Assembly (NCBI GenBank): GCA_031280915.1
Contig: JAITGC010000100.1
Location: 1-51,721, forward strand
Reading direction: 5' to 3'
DNA length: 51,721 nucleotides
From: Desulfovibrio sp.
GTDB lineage: Bacteria > Desulfobacterota > Desulfovibrionia > Desulfovibrionales > Desulfovibrionaceae
Part shown: piece by piece, positions 1 to 7,314 of the stretch
How positions within the stretch are numbered: position 1 is the stretch's first letter
How the letters are laid out: each line of letters begins with the position of its first letter
The notes under the pieces: model-generated
What the model saw: only the letters and a program-made list of their open reading frames with translations
Told to the model about the DNA's origin: nothing
The model's database searches: none
Translations under genes and position numbers: made by a program

Positions 1-132
1 CGCTATGCGAAGAATACGGTATCATTTTTGGCCGCTGTGCATATTAGGTGCATCGCTATTTGGGCAAAAATCAATTGACGACACTATTTAGTGAAGCGGG
101 AAGAAGAATAACCCGCCAACCTTTGGAACCAT

Positions 133-169
133 GCCCCTGCTGCCCTCTGGTGGCGGGGGCTTCTTTTTT
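133..169 (+). terminator. rho-independent terminator
   Basis: GCCCCTGCTGCC and GGTGGCGGGGGC form a 12-bp stem (with several G-T wobbles) around a CTCT loop, followed directly by TTCTTTTTT. It would end transcription entering from the left. Confidence 0.7.
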
Positions 170-225
170 GAATGAGTAGACGGCAAGGGCCATTCCATTT
201 CTGTGTGGGGAATGGTGTGGGGAGA

Positions 226-262
226 GCAAAAAGGCTTTACAGGGTGTTTCCTGTAAAGCCTT
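226..262 (-). terminator. terminator of the tRNA-Gly transcription unit
   Basis: A perfect 13-bp inverted repeat, AAGGCTTTACAGG (231-243) and CCTGTAAAGCCTT (250-262), with a 6-nt loop. On the minus strand it comes nine bases after the tRNA CCA end and is followed by a run of T, so it suits the tRNA gene that the element has entered. Confidence 0.7.
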
Positions 263-270
263 GATTTTTC

Positions 271-315
271 TGGAGCGGGAAACGGGATTTGAACCCGCAA
301 CTTCAAGCTTGGGAA
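271..315 (-). other. attachment site: 3' half of a tRNA-Gly gene
   Basis: Read on the minus strand, this is a glycine tRNA from the anticodon loop (TTCCCAA) to the encoded CCA, with an intact T arm (GCGGG/CCCGT) and acceptor 3' strand TTCCCGC. The other half is missing: the bases beyond 316 do not pair with the anticodon stem (only about two canonical pairs) and no GCGGGAA 5' acceptor strand is present. A half-tRNA next to an integrase is the usual junction of tRNA-targeting elements. The box CTTGGGAA (308-315) recurs inverted as TTCCCAAG at 377-384, a plausible pair of core-type integrase sites. The 5' half of the target tRNA should lie at the other end, outside this window. Confidence 0.75.
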
Positions 316-427
316 GCCAACATATATAATATCGCCACTTGTATACGGATTGTGCATCCTTGTATATTTGCTTTGATTCCCAAGGCTTTTATGCACGTTG
401 TACCATCCATCGACATCACGCCTGAAA

Positions 428-474
428 GTCACAAATTCGTCACTTTTTAAGGGGTCATGTCGCAAATATGTCAC
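428..474. repeat. two 16-bp direct repeats, putative integrase arm sites
   Basis: GTCACAAATTCGTCAC (428-443) and GTCGCAAATATGTCAC (459-474) differ at four positions and are 31 bp apart. Each contains two GTCAC-like boxes 11 bp apart, about one helix turn. They lie between the attachment core and the integrase ribosome-binding site, where arm-type integrase/Xis sites and the integrase promoter usually are. The binding role is inferred. Confidence 0.5.
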
Positions 475-492
475 TAAAAAGTGGAGGTAAAA

Positions 493-1695
493 ATGGCTGC
501 AAAAACCAAGTCTGACAAGGACTCCAATGAAAAGAAACAGGGCGCAATGAAGGCCACAAGATACCCTGGCGTGTATCAGCGGCAGTCGGGTAGTAAAACG
601 TATGAGGGTAAGCCCGATGTCGCTTACATCATAGACCATAAAGATCCCTACACGGGCAAACGCATCCGGAAAACGGTCGGCAGCCGAAGCCAGGGAATTA
701 CGCTTCAGTATGCAAACCAGGTCCGCAATGCCCTTTTGGAAAAATTGCGAAAAGAGGTTTACGAGGGGCTTGTTCCTAGCGGAAGCCCCCAAGATGTTCC
801 TACTCTCGGTGAGGCATGGGAAAAATACAAAAATGACTGGCTGGAAACAAAGCAAAAAGCCAGCGCATATACCGACATCTGCTACTATAAAAATCATTTG
901 GCCGAAAGCGTTCTGCACAATCGACCACTGAACAAAATCACTGTTGCCGACCTCGAAAAATTGGAAGCCGAAAAACTCTCGGCAGGATTCGCGCCACAGA
1001 CAGTCAAAACCATCCTTGGCATGATCCGCCGTATTATGAATAAGGCGTTGAAATGGAAAATGTGGAGAGGCCCAAGTCCTTTTGACGATTACGAGATGCC
1101 GGAAGTTGATAACGCCAGAACTCGGTATTTCAGCGAGGAGGATGTCGAAAAAGTTTTTACTGCGCTCAAAGCCAGAAACTACCGCGCCTGGGTCATGGCT
1201 GTTGTCGCGGTGCAGTGCGGCCTCAGATTTTCGGATATCGCAAAACTTGAAATTAGCGACATCAATTTTGAAGACGGCACTCTTTTCATAAGAAAACCCA
1301 AAAATCGTAAAAGTCGGCATGTGACCATGACACAAACGGTTAATGAAATCCTCCAGGAATGGCTGCAACAAATGCGTTCCACCCTTGTCTTCCCAAGTGC
1401 GGCCAATAAGCCTCTCTGGAATGTGGATGATGACTTTAGAGAGGTTGTTACCGAGCTTGGATTGAATGATAATGTCACCGAGAATAAAGACAGGCTTGTC
1501 TTCCATAGCCTGCGGCATACTTTTGCAAGCCACCTCGCCAAAAAAGGCTATACTGAAATTATGCTCGCAAAACTGCTCGGACATTGCAGCACAGAAATGA
1601 CCAGACGGTACACGCATCTCATGCCCGAAACGCAGCAAAGCGCCGCAAGCGAAATAGAAGAACTTCTTAAAGTGGGGCATCAGGTGTCTCTGTAG
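493..1695 (+). CDS. int: tyrosine recombinase (ICE integrase)
   Basis: This 400-residue enzyme of the phage integrase family should integrate and excise the element at the adjacent tRNA-Gly. Counting from a GTG twelve bases upstream (481), the catalytic set is R249 (QCGLRFSD), H342-x-x-R345 (HSLRHTFA), H368 (LLGHCS) and nucleophile Y377 (TRRYTH). A core-binding helical domain (about 105-205) precedes the catalytic domain. I chose the ATG at 493 because GGAGGT at 482-487 gives a well-spaced ribosome-binding site, whereas the GTG at 481 lies on top of it. The 3' end overlaps the convergent AlpA-like gene by 29 bp. The position 180 bp from the half-tRNA supports it as the element's own integrase. 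Confidence 0.93.
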   Translation: MAAKTKSDKDSNEKKQGAMKATRYPGVYQRQSGSKTYEGKPDVAYIIDHKDPYTGKRIRKTVGSRSQGITLQYANQVRNALLEKLRKEVYEGLVPSGSPQDVPTLGEAWEKYKNDWLETKQKASAYTDICYYKNHLAESVLHNRPLNKITVADLEKLEAEKLSAGFAPQTVKTILGMIRRIMNKALKWKMWRGPSPFDDYEMPEVDNARTRYFSEEDVEKVFTALKARNYRAWVMAVVAVQCGLRFSDIAKLEISDINFEDGTLFIRKPKNRKSRHVTMTQTVNEILQEWLQQMRSTLVFPSAANKPLWNVDDDFREVVTELGLNDNVTENKDRLVFHSLRHTFASHLAKKGYTEIMLAKLLGHCSTEMTRRYTHLMPETQQSAASEIEELLKVGHQVSL

Positions 1696-1975
1696 TGAAC
1701 CTGCGGCCAGCGGCCATCCAGGCATCAAGGTCTTTTTTCTTGTAAAATACGCGCCTGCCTTTCTTATGATAGGCAGGCCCTTTTGCGTTCGTGCGCCACT
1801 GACGAAGCGTTCCCGGTTTTTGGCCAATATATTCAGCCGCTTGCTTTTCATTCATCACATCTTTGATTTCCTTGACGGGAGACACGGCAGCAAGTTCTGC
1901 CCGGACAACATCACGTAAGAGGTGGCGCAGTTCTTGGGGAGTGGCAACAATAATTGAGCGGTCCTCTGTATTCAT
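1667..1975 (-). CDS. AlpA/MerR-type HTH protein, probable excisionase
   Basis: A 102-residue DNA-binding protein. Residues 40-93 form a compact winged helix-turn-helix of the AlpA/HTH_17 kind: EKQAAEYIGQKPGTLRQWRT is the helix-turn-helix, GRRVFYKKKDLDAWM the wing and last helix. Such small proteins serve as excisionases or as activators of element genes. It runs toward the integrase and overlaps its 3' end, a common arrangement for Xis-like genes. The first 40 residues are an acidic/helical lead (ATPQELRHLLRDVVRAELAA) that may dimerise. The excisionase role is inferred from domain and position. Confidence 0.72.
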   Translation of the reverse strand: MNTEDRSIIVATPQELRHLLRDVVRAELAAVSPVKEIKDVMNEKQAAEYIGQKPGTLRQWRTNAKGPAYHKKGRRVFYKKKDLDAWMAAGRRFTTETPDAPL

Positions 1976-1996
1976 AACCCCCTCACTGTCTTTCCG

Positions 1997-2420
1997 TCAT
2001 GCGCCTAGAGGCTCATCTTCCTCTGTCCTTACGCATGGTTCGTGATATTTGGCGACAAGTTCCAGCATGGTGTTGCAGCCATTAACAAGCAGCATTTTTT
2101 CTTTGTGCCTCCGCACACCGCTGTAACTCATACCAAGAGTTACCCCGATTTTCTTATCACTCACTCCTTTAAGAATGAGTTTGAAAACCTCTGCTCCGCG
2201 AGGCGTCAGCTTGAGCGGATTTTGGCTAGTTCCGGGTTCGTCAACAAGTAAATGTAGCATTTCTATACTGCTGTGCGCCCCTATTGACTTTCTTATATTT
2301 GCAAGGTGCAAATATACAATTTTACGATCAATACATAATTGTTCTGCTATTGCTTTTAGGATCGTTGCCCGCCAACATCAGTTCTACAATCTTTTGTTGC
2401 TGTTTTGTTAATTTGTACAT
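1997..2420 (-). pseudogene. tandem LuxR-type HTH regulator broken by a one-base insertion
   Basis: Two GerE/LuxR-type helix-turn-helix domains lie in a row. The first starts at ATG 2420 (MYKLTKQQQKIVELMLAGND), with GGAG eight bases upstream. It is knocked out of frame at an AAAA run (2354-2357 on the plus strand). Removing one A restores PKAIAEQLCIDRKIVYLHL and joins it to the second domain (LTPRGAEVFKLILKGVSDKK, then SYSGVRRHKEKM), giving about 139 residues. As written, frame 1 stops after 30 codons, and only an internal TTG at 2311 could start the rest. This is therefore a pseudogene, a sequencing error in a homopolymer, or a +1 frameshift site. Its place beside int/xis suggests control of excision or transfer. 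Confidence 0.7.
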
Positions 2421-2451
2421 TGTAATTTCTCCATGATTAATGGTTGAAAAA

Positions 2452-2466
2452 TGGCTGAAATAGCCA
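2452..2466. promoter_or_regulatory. small inverted repeat upstream of the LuxR-type gene
   Basis: TGGCT-GAAAT-AGCCA is a perfect 5-5-5 inverted repeat about 35 bp upstream of the ATG at 2420 on the minus strand. It could be an autoregulatory operator. No clear -35/-10 pair could be assigned. Confidence 0.3.
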
Positions 2467-2523
2467 ATTCGATATCGTGTAGCATGGAGAAAATTGGCGG
2501 TGCAGTGGCGAAATTATATAATT

Positions 2524-2551
2524 CAGCCTATTTTTTCAAAAAAATAGGCTG
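2524..2551. terminator. strong bidirectional terminator
   Basis: CAGCCTATTTTTT (2524-2536) and AAAAAATAGGCTG (2539-2551) form a perfect 13-bp stem with a 2-nt loop and T-runs in both directions. It separates the integration module from the metal-stress module. From 2552 to 2768 I see no coding sequence and no other clear signal. Confidence 0.75.
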
Positions 2552-2768
2552 CACGAAGACATCGAATGCCTTTGCGCAGCCTCTGATTGTCCCGCTCCGT
2601 CGCTGACTATACACGGTGAGGTAGCCCTAACCCATGTCGCAAGCTAAGGATAAAAGGATTATTCACATATTCACACCCTCAAGGGGAAACGCACAAAGAT
2701 TTCTTGGAGCAGTAAGGCCGGGGTAGGTTCCCCATTCCACCCCCGCCCTGCTTATTATCTTAGTGAGA

Positions 2769-3197
2769 TTACCAACCGCAGCAACCCATGCCATGACCGT
2801 AGCCCATGCCGCCACGGTGGCCGTAACCGCCGCCGCCCATGTGACCGCCGTAAGGCATGCCCTGCTTGGCCATTTCCTGGCGCATCTGCACCTGGGCTTC
2901 ATTCAGTTTGGCGCTCAGACTGTTGACTTCTTGGGTGATGGATTTGATTTCAGAATCACTCGCGCCGGAAGCGATCTTGGCGTCAAGTTCGGCCTGTTTG
3001 GCGAACAGCTGCTGTCTGAGCGGAGCCACCGTGTTCCAGTGCTTTTGCATGGAAGCCTGGGCTTCCGGGGTCATGTTGGAATAGTAGCCATGCCCGCCGC
3101 CGTGCATGCCGGGCTGTGCGCTGGCCATGCCGGTTGCTCCAAATACGCCGACCGCACAAAGAGCCAGAGCCATAAGTAACATACGAGCCTTTTTCAT
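2769..3197 (-). CDS. ZraP/Spy-CpxP-like periplasmic metal-stress protein
   Basis: A 142-residue exported protein with a signal peptide (MKKARMLLMALALC, cleavage near ASA-QP). The mature part has a helical core (about 40-115, MTPEAQASMQKHWNTVAPLR onward) typical of the Spy/CpxP/ZraP fold. A Gly/His-rich tail ends in GHGMGCCGW, a likely Zn/Cu-binding segment. ZraP proteins are periplasmic chaperone-repressors of ZraS and are controlled by the ZraSR pair; a ZraSR-like pair starts 700 bp away. It is the last gene of a three-gene minus-strand set, and GGAG before ATG 3197 supports the start. Family assignment is firm; the exact metal is not visible. Confidence 0.85.
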   Translation of the reverse strand: MKKARMLLMALALCAVGVFGATGMASAQPGMHGGGHGYYSNMTPEAQASMQKHWNTVAPLRQQLFAKQAELDAKIASGASDSEIKSITQEVNSLSAKLNEAQVQMRQEMAKQGMPYGGHMGGGGYGHRGGMGYGHGMGCCGW

Positions 3198-3235
3198 ATC
3201 AATTCTCCTGAATAGTTTGGTTATTGTGTTTTTGA

Positions 3236-3478
3236 CTATAATTGGGCCTGGAGATAGCTTTTCAGCCGTTCAAACTCTTCAACGTCGATTTCTCCACGGG
3301 CCAGCCTGATTTTCAATATTTCCAGAGAGTCGTTCCTGTCGTTGAAGTGGTTCCGGGTCTCCTTGCGTCCGCTCACGGCCCGGATGACGGCATAGGCCAG
3401 CAATCCGAGTATGATCAGGAAAATGATGGTTCCGAAACCCCAAGGGTGACCCCCGAAGTTGGACATGCAACTCCACAT
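3236..3478 (-). CDS. small membrane protein with SHOCT domain
   Basis: This 80-residue protein has one transmembrane helix (about 16-36, FGTIIFLIILGLLAYAVIRA), then a basic linker and a C-terminal SHOCT motif (LEILKIRLARGEIDVEEFER). SHOCT domains are short helical modules of unknown role found at the ends of many membrane and stress proteins. It lies 38 bp upstream of the ZraP-like gene and 9 bp downstream of the small lipoprotein gene, so all three are probably cotranscribed from the sigma-54 promoter at 3735-3752. Confidence 0.8.
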   Translation of the reverse strand: MWSCMSNFGGHPWGFGTIIFLIILGLLAYAVIRAVSGRKETRNHFNDRNDSLEILKIRLARGEIDVEEFERLKSYLQAQL

Positions 3479-3487
3479 GGTACGCTC

Positions 3488-3688
3488 CTAATTCCCCGTC
3501 TCGGTGTATGTGGTCGCATCCCCATACACCGGCCCGTTATACTGCGCCGGGTACGGCCCATATGACTGGCCGTTCCAGTACCCGCAATACCCGCCACGCT
3601 GACCGCCATGATACCCGCCTCGATGCGGGGAGCAAGCAACGGCCAGCAGAGCCACACCCAGTATGCCGATTACAAGTAACGCTCTCAT
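3488..3688 (-). CDS. small Gly/Tyr-rich lipoprotein
   Basis: A 66-residue exported protein. The lipobox LLAVAC (Cys at about residue 19) predicts lipidation. The mature part is rich in Gly, Tyr and His with no recognisable domain. It is the first gene of the minus-strand set that ends with the ZraP-like gene and starts about 36 bp downstream of the predicted sigma-54 start site. AGGAG precedes the ATG. A structural or metal-binding role in the envelope is a guess from composition. Confidence 0.72.
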   Translation of the reverse strand: MRALLVIGILGVALLAVACSPHRGGYHGGQRGGYCGYWNGQSYGPYPAQYNGPVYGDATTYTETGN

Positions 3689-3734
3689 AATTTTCTCCTT
3701 CTCTCATGCCTTGCGGCCTGTTCGCCATAGATAT

Positions 3735-3752
3735 AGCCAGAAGCGTGCCAAT
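3735..3752 (-). promoter_or_regulatory. sigma-54 promoter of the lipoprotein-SHOCT-zraP set
   Basis: On the minus strand TTGGCACG-N4-TGGC keeps the invariant GG-N10-GC spacing of sigma-54 -24/-12 elements (one mismatch in the -12 box). It lies 47 bp upstream of the lipoprotein ATG. Operator copies for the neighbouring sigma-54 activator lie 70-140 bp further upstream, at enhancer distance. Confidence 0.7.
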
Positions 3753-3822
3753 TTTTTATTTTAAGACAATCATTTGAAATTAATAATTTTATTTTTCATC
3801 CAGTGTGTGAAATGCCCTAGCA

Positions 3823-3874
3823 GGCGAGTAGAACTTACTCGCCACCTCTGGACATCGCGAGTAGAAAGTATACG
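3823..3874. promoter_or_regulatory. two operator sites for the ZraR-like activator
   Basis: GGCGAGTA-GAACT-TACTCGCC (3823-3843) is a perfect 8-bp inverted repeat with a 5-bp spacer. A second, imperfect copy, GCGAGTA-GAAAG-TATACG, is at 3857-3874. The same CGAGTA-N5-TACTCG pattern occurs twice before the other sigma-54 promoter near 7.2 kb. This shared pattern identifies it as the binding site of the response regulator encoded between the two loci (inference). Confidence 0.75.
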
Positions 3875-3906
3875 TTATGGGGACAGATCAATTACGAGGA
3901 ACCTGT

Positions 3907-5700
3907 ATGGCAATTTTTCAATCTCTCCCAAGCTTGCGCAGGAATTTCGCGGCCCGATATTCGCCCTGGATGCTTATCGGCATTGCCCTGATTTTGGCCC
4001 TGGCGATAACCGTGCTGGCCGTGCGCAACGCCCAGCGGGAAAAGGCCTATATGTCGCAGAATCTCATGGACCGGGCCGATGCGCTCATTTGGGCGGTGGA
4101 AGCCGGAACCCGCGCCAACATGGGCATGCGGCCCGGGGCGCAGAACGTACAAGCCATGGTGGAGGAAACCGCCAAACAGGCAGGCGTGATTTACATGGTG
4201 GTCATAGATGCGTCGGGAAATCGCATCGCCTCCAGCGCCAAAGAAGATATGGAAAAAACTTTTTATGAACCTCAGATACTTTCCAGCCTTTCGGCCAGCG
4301 AAAAAAGCCAATGGCGTGAAACAACTTTGCCGGATGGCAGGGAAGTTTTTGAAGTCTACCGGACGTTCGCTCCGCTTCCGGAATTTCAACAGCACATGAA
4401 CCATAACCGCTCCCGGTGGGATAATTGCCGGGACAGCTCTTGGGGCAACAAGCACGGCGGACGCCAACCTGCCGCCACCCAGGCAAACGATACTCTTCTT
4501 ATCTTCGTCGGCCTGGACATGGAGCCGTTTGAAGAAGCCCTGGACGAGGATTTTCGCAATACGGCCATTATCGGCATTATCGTGGGCCTGCTTGCCCTGG
4601 GCGGTTTCATGTCGCTGTTCTGGGCGCAACACTACAGACTTTCACGACGTTTGCTGCATGACACCAATGCCTTTGCTTCGGAAGTCGTGACCAGTATGCC
4701 GAGCGGTCTGGTCACCGCCGACGAGAACAACCGGATTACCATGGTCAACAGCGCCGCTTCTCGCCTGTTCGGCACGTCCGGGGAAAAATTGGAAGGCATG
4801 TCTCTTCACTCTCTGGCCGGTATCCCTTGGGAATCCATCACCGCCCTTGTTGAAAAAGGGCTTCCGGTACATGAGCAGGAGCATATCTTTACGGCTGCGG
4901 AGGGAGAACGCATCCCGGTCAGCGTTTCCGCTTCCAGGATAATTAACGAGGAAAATATGCACCTCGGCTACCTCTATCTGGTTGAAGACATCAGGGAGCG
5001 CAAACGAGTGCAGGAGCAGTTGCGCCGCAGCGAACGGCTGTCCGCTTTGGGGAATATGGCCGCGAGAGTGGCGCATGAAATCCGTAACCCGTTAAGCTCC
5101 ATCAAGGGCTTTGCCCGCTTTTTCGCAGAAAAGGTACCCGAGGGAGGCGGTAGGGAAATCGCTTACACCATGATGGAGGAAGTGGACCGCCTGAACCGGG
5201 TCGTGACCGAACTGCTTGACTTTGCGCGGCCTTCGCCGCTGACGCTAAAACCGGGCGATATCCGGGAAGTCATTGACCGGGCCATGCGCCTGACTGTGGA
5301 CGACGCCGGGAAAAAGGGGGTTGAGACGACATTCACGGCTCCCTCTGAGCTGCCTGCAATCAGCATGGATTTCGAGCGTCTCACACAAGTTTTCCTCAAC
5401 CTCTTCATTAACGCCATCCAGGCCATGGACCAGGGCGGCAAGCTGGCCGTGGCCGCAGCCGTCCACGGCTCGCGCATTGCCGTCACGGTAAGCGATACCG
5501 GTGCGGGTATGGCCCCGGATGTTCTGGAGAGCATTTTTACCCCGTACTATACGACCAAACCCGCCGGAACCGGGCTCGGCTTGGCCATTGTTCTTAAAAT
5601 TCTGGAGGAGCATGGCTGTGAAATCAAGGTCGAGAGCGCTCCCGGCCAAGGAACCACATTCACGCTGCTGTTTCCCGAAACCCACGCAGCACAAGGATAA
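3907..5700 (+). CDS. ZraS-like membrane sensor histidine kinase
   Basis: A 597-residue kinase of a two-component system. Transmembrane helices at about 21-39 and 219-239 enclose a periplasmic sensor of about 180 residues. That domain carries a His/Cys-bearing patch (HMNHNRSRWDNCRDS, 163-177) that could bind metal. A PAS domain (about 255-365) follows, then HisKA with phospho-acceptor H390 (RVAHEIRNPLSS) and an HATPase domain with N (NLFINAIQAM), G1 (DTGAGM) and G2 (GTGLGLAI) boxes. ATG 3907 is chosen because GAGGA stands six bases before it; an upstream in-frame ATG at 3877 has none. The gene for its regulator starts three bases after its stop. The metal ligand is inferred. Confidence 0.9.
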   Translation: MAIFQSLPSLRRNFAARYSPWMLIGIALILALAITVLAVRNAQREKAYMSQNLMDRADALIWAVEAGTRANMGMRPGAQNVQAMVEETAKQAGVIYMVVIDASGNRIASSAKEDMEKTFYEPQILSSLSASEKSQWRETTLPDGREVFEVYRTFAPLPEFQQHMNHNRSRWDNCRDSSWGNKHGGRQPAATQANDTLLIFVGLDMEPFEEALDEDFRNTAIIGIIVGLLALGGFMSLFWAQHYRLSRRLLHDTNAFASEVVTSMPSGLVTADENNRITMVNSAASRLFGTSGEKLEGMSLHSLAGIPWESITALVEKGLPVHEQEHIFTAAEGERIPVSVSASRIINEENMHLGYLYLVEDIRERKRVQEQLRRSERLSALGNMAARVAHEIRNPLSSIKGFARFFAEKVPEGGGREIAYTMMEEVDRLNRVVTELLDFARPSPLTLKPGDIREVIDRAMRLTVDDAGKKGVETTFTAPSELPAISMDFERLTQVFLNLFINAIQAMDQGGKLAVAAAVHGSRIAVTVSDTGAGMAPDVLESIFTPYYTTKPAGTGLGLAIVLKILEEHGCEIKVESAPGQGTTFTLLFPETHAAQG

Positions 5701-5703
5701 CCC

Positions 5704-7089
5704 ATGACCAGCCTTACACACTCCCATATCCTGATTGTCGATGACGACGCCAACCACCGTACCATGCTGCACGCCCTGCTTACCGAATGGGGGGCCAAGG
5801 CGGACGAAGCCGCCAGCGGTACGGAGGCCGTGGAACTGACCAGGGAACGACCCTATGACCTTGTTCTTATGGACGTGCAAATGGCCGAGATGACCGGCAT
5901 TGAAGCGTTGCGGGAAATCAAGGCCTATAACCCGGCCATCCCCATTCTGATCATGACCGCCTATTCCAACGTGGAAAACGCGGTGGAAGCCATCAAGGCC
6001 GGGGCTTATGATTACCTGCCCAAACCTCTGGAGTTTGACGAATTTCGCCTGACCATGGACCGCGCCTTGGACCATGCGGGCTTGCGCCGGGAAAACCAGA
6101 TGCTCCGGGAGCAACTCGGCAAGTCTTTTGACACCGTGGGCATCATCGGGGCGAGTCTGCCCATGCGCAAAGTGCTGGAAACCCTGGCCATGGTAGCGCC
6201 CTCGGAGGCCACCGTGCTGATTTACGGCGAGTCGGGCACCGGCAAGGAACTGTTCGCCAAGGCCATCCACGCCAACGGTCAGCACAAGAAAGGTCCGTTC
6301 GTGGCCGTGAACTGCGCGGCTCTCTCGGAAAATCTGCTGGAATCCGAGCTTTTCGGGCATGAGAAAGGCGCGTTCACGGGCGCGGACAGGCGGCGCGAGG
6401 GATTGTTCGCCCAGGCCAACAAGGGCACCATCTTCCTGGATGAAATCGGGGAAATCTCCCCGGCCATGCAAGTCAAGTTGCTCCGCGTCATCCAGGAACG
6501 GGAATTCCAGCGCGTGGGCGGCGACCAGAAAATCCGGGTGGACGTGCGCATCGTTGCCGCAACCAACAGGGATTTGCAGGAAGAAGTCAAGGCGGGCCGG
6601 TTCCGTCAGGATTTGTTCTTCCGGCTCAATGTGGTCACCTTGACCATTCCGCCCCTGCGGGACCGGATGGAAGATGTGCCTTTACTGGCCTCGTTCTTTC
6701 TGGAACGCTTCGCGGCTCGAAACAACAAGACAGTCAAAGGTTTCACGCCCGGAGCCATGGACCGGATGATGAAATATGACTGGCCCGGCAACGTCCGTGA
6801 ACTGGAAAATGCAGTGGAGCGCTCGGTTGTTCTGCTGGTGGGTGAGTATGTAACAGAGCGGGAGTTGCCGCCATCCGTTGCGGGAGATTCCACGGGCGCG
6901 GCAGCAAGCGGGCAGCGGGGTTTATCCGGGCTTTCTCTTGAAGATGCTGAAAAAATCGTTATCGAGGAAACCATGAAAGACTGCGGCGGCAACAAGACTG
7001 AAGCGGCCAAGCGGCTCGGTGTCACCCGTAAAACCCTGCTGGCGAAAATGACCCGCTATGGGATGATTGACGGCGGTGATACAGAGTAA
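5704..7089 (+). CDS. ZraR/NtrC-type sigma-54 response regulator
   Basis: This 461-residue activator has a receiver domain with phospho-acceptor D57 (LVLMDVQM) and conserved K107. The AAA+ domain carries Walker A GESGTGKE (175-182), the sigma-54-contact loop GAFTGA (222-227) and Walker B LDEI. A Fis-type HTH (about 415-455, GGNKTEAAKRLGVTRKTLLAKM) binds DNA. It needs sigma-54, and the two sigma-54 promoters in the neighbourhood, both preceded by the same inverted repeats, are its likely targets. Spacing to the kinase stop is three bases, so the two are translationally coupled. Confidence 0.93.
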   Translation: MTSLTHSHILIVDDDANHRTMLHALLTEWGAKADEAASGTEAVELTRERPYDLVLMDVQMAEMTGIEALREIKAYNPAIPILIMTAYSNVENAVEAIKAGAYDYLPKPLEFDEFRLTMDRALDHAGLRRENQMLREQLGKSFDTVGIIGASLPMRKVLETLAMVAPSEATVLIYGESGTGKELFAKAIHANGQHKKGPFVAVNCAALSENLLESELFGHEKGAFTGADRRREGLFAQANKGTIFLDEIGEISPAMQVKLLRVIQEREFQRVGGDQKIRVDVRIVAATNRDLQEEVKAGRFRQDLFFRLNVVTLTIPPLRDRMEDVPLLASFFLERFAARNNKTVKGFTPGAMDRMMKYDWPGNVRELENAVERSVVLLVGEYVTERELPPSVAGDSTGAAASGQRGLSGLSLEDAEKIVIEETMKDCGGNKTEAAKRLGVTRKTLLAKMTRYGMIDGGDTE

Positions 7090-7097
7090 TTTTTCTT

Positions 7098-7147
7098 CGG
7101 GTAGAAATTACTCGTTTTGGGTGGGAAAAGCGAGTACAAGCTACTCG
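7098..7147. promoter_or_regulatory. two operator sites for the ZraR-like activator
   Basis: CGGGTA-GAAAT-TACTCG (7098-7114) and the perfect CGAGTA-CAAGC-TACTCG (7131-7147) match the sites at 3823-3874. They lie 50-100 bp upstream of the sigma-54 promoter at 7199-7215, the usual enhancer position. Confidence 0.75.
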
Positions 7148-7198
7148 TTGAGGAACCGGTTGTTTTGCTTTTATTCTTTAATATCAATATATTAATCT

Positions 7199-7215
7199 TT
7201 GGCACACCAGTTGCT
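7199..7215 (+). promoter_or_regulatory. sigma-54 promoter of the small exported protein
   Basis: TTGGCACACCAGTTGCT matches the sigma-54 consensus TGGCAC-N5-TTGCW exactly, with GG-N10-GC spacing. The start site would be near 7227, leaving a leader of about 90 nt before the gene at 7315. Confidence 0.88.
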
Positions 7216-7314
7216 TTTATATCAGCGAACGGACAAGAGCAGGATGGCCTGCTCCCTCAACCGAGCAATACGCTCAATAAGATATAAGAGCCTTCAAGGC
7301 CAAGGAGAATTACC

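Larger units (their letters stand above)
1..270. other. chromosomal flank outside the element
   Basis: This stretch lies on the chromosomal side of the tRNA-Gly attachment site. In the third forward frame the first 47 bases read an open tail ending CEEYGIIFGRCAY then a stop, which could be the 3' end of a host gene entering from the left, but this is too short to identify. A forward terminator-like hairpin follows at 133-169. A second hairpin at 231-262 sits just downstream of the tRNA 3' end. Nothing else coding is supported here. Confidence 0.45.

Noticed and set aside
271-345. Functional tRNA-Gly gene at the left end
   Set aside because: The 5' acceptor strand is missing and the anticodon stem has mismatches, so it cannot fold as a tRNA.
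88-1851. Long open frame on the minus strand across the integrase
   Set aside because: It runs antisense to a clear tyrosine recombinase and has no domain; it is a mirror of the integrase codon usage.
3774-4268. Forward frame overlapping the sensor kinase start
   Set aside because: It is rich in Arg/Gly/His with no start signal and lies in another frame of the kinase and its promoter region.
5245-6471. 408-codon minus-strand frame under the two-component genes
   Set aside because: Antisense to well-identified kinase and regulator domains, with no recognisable protein features.
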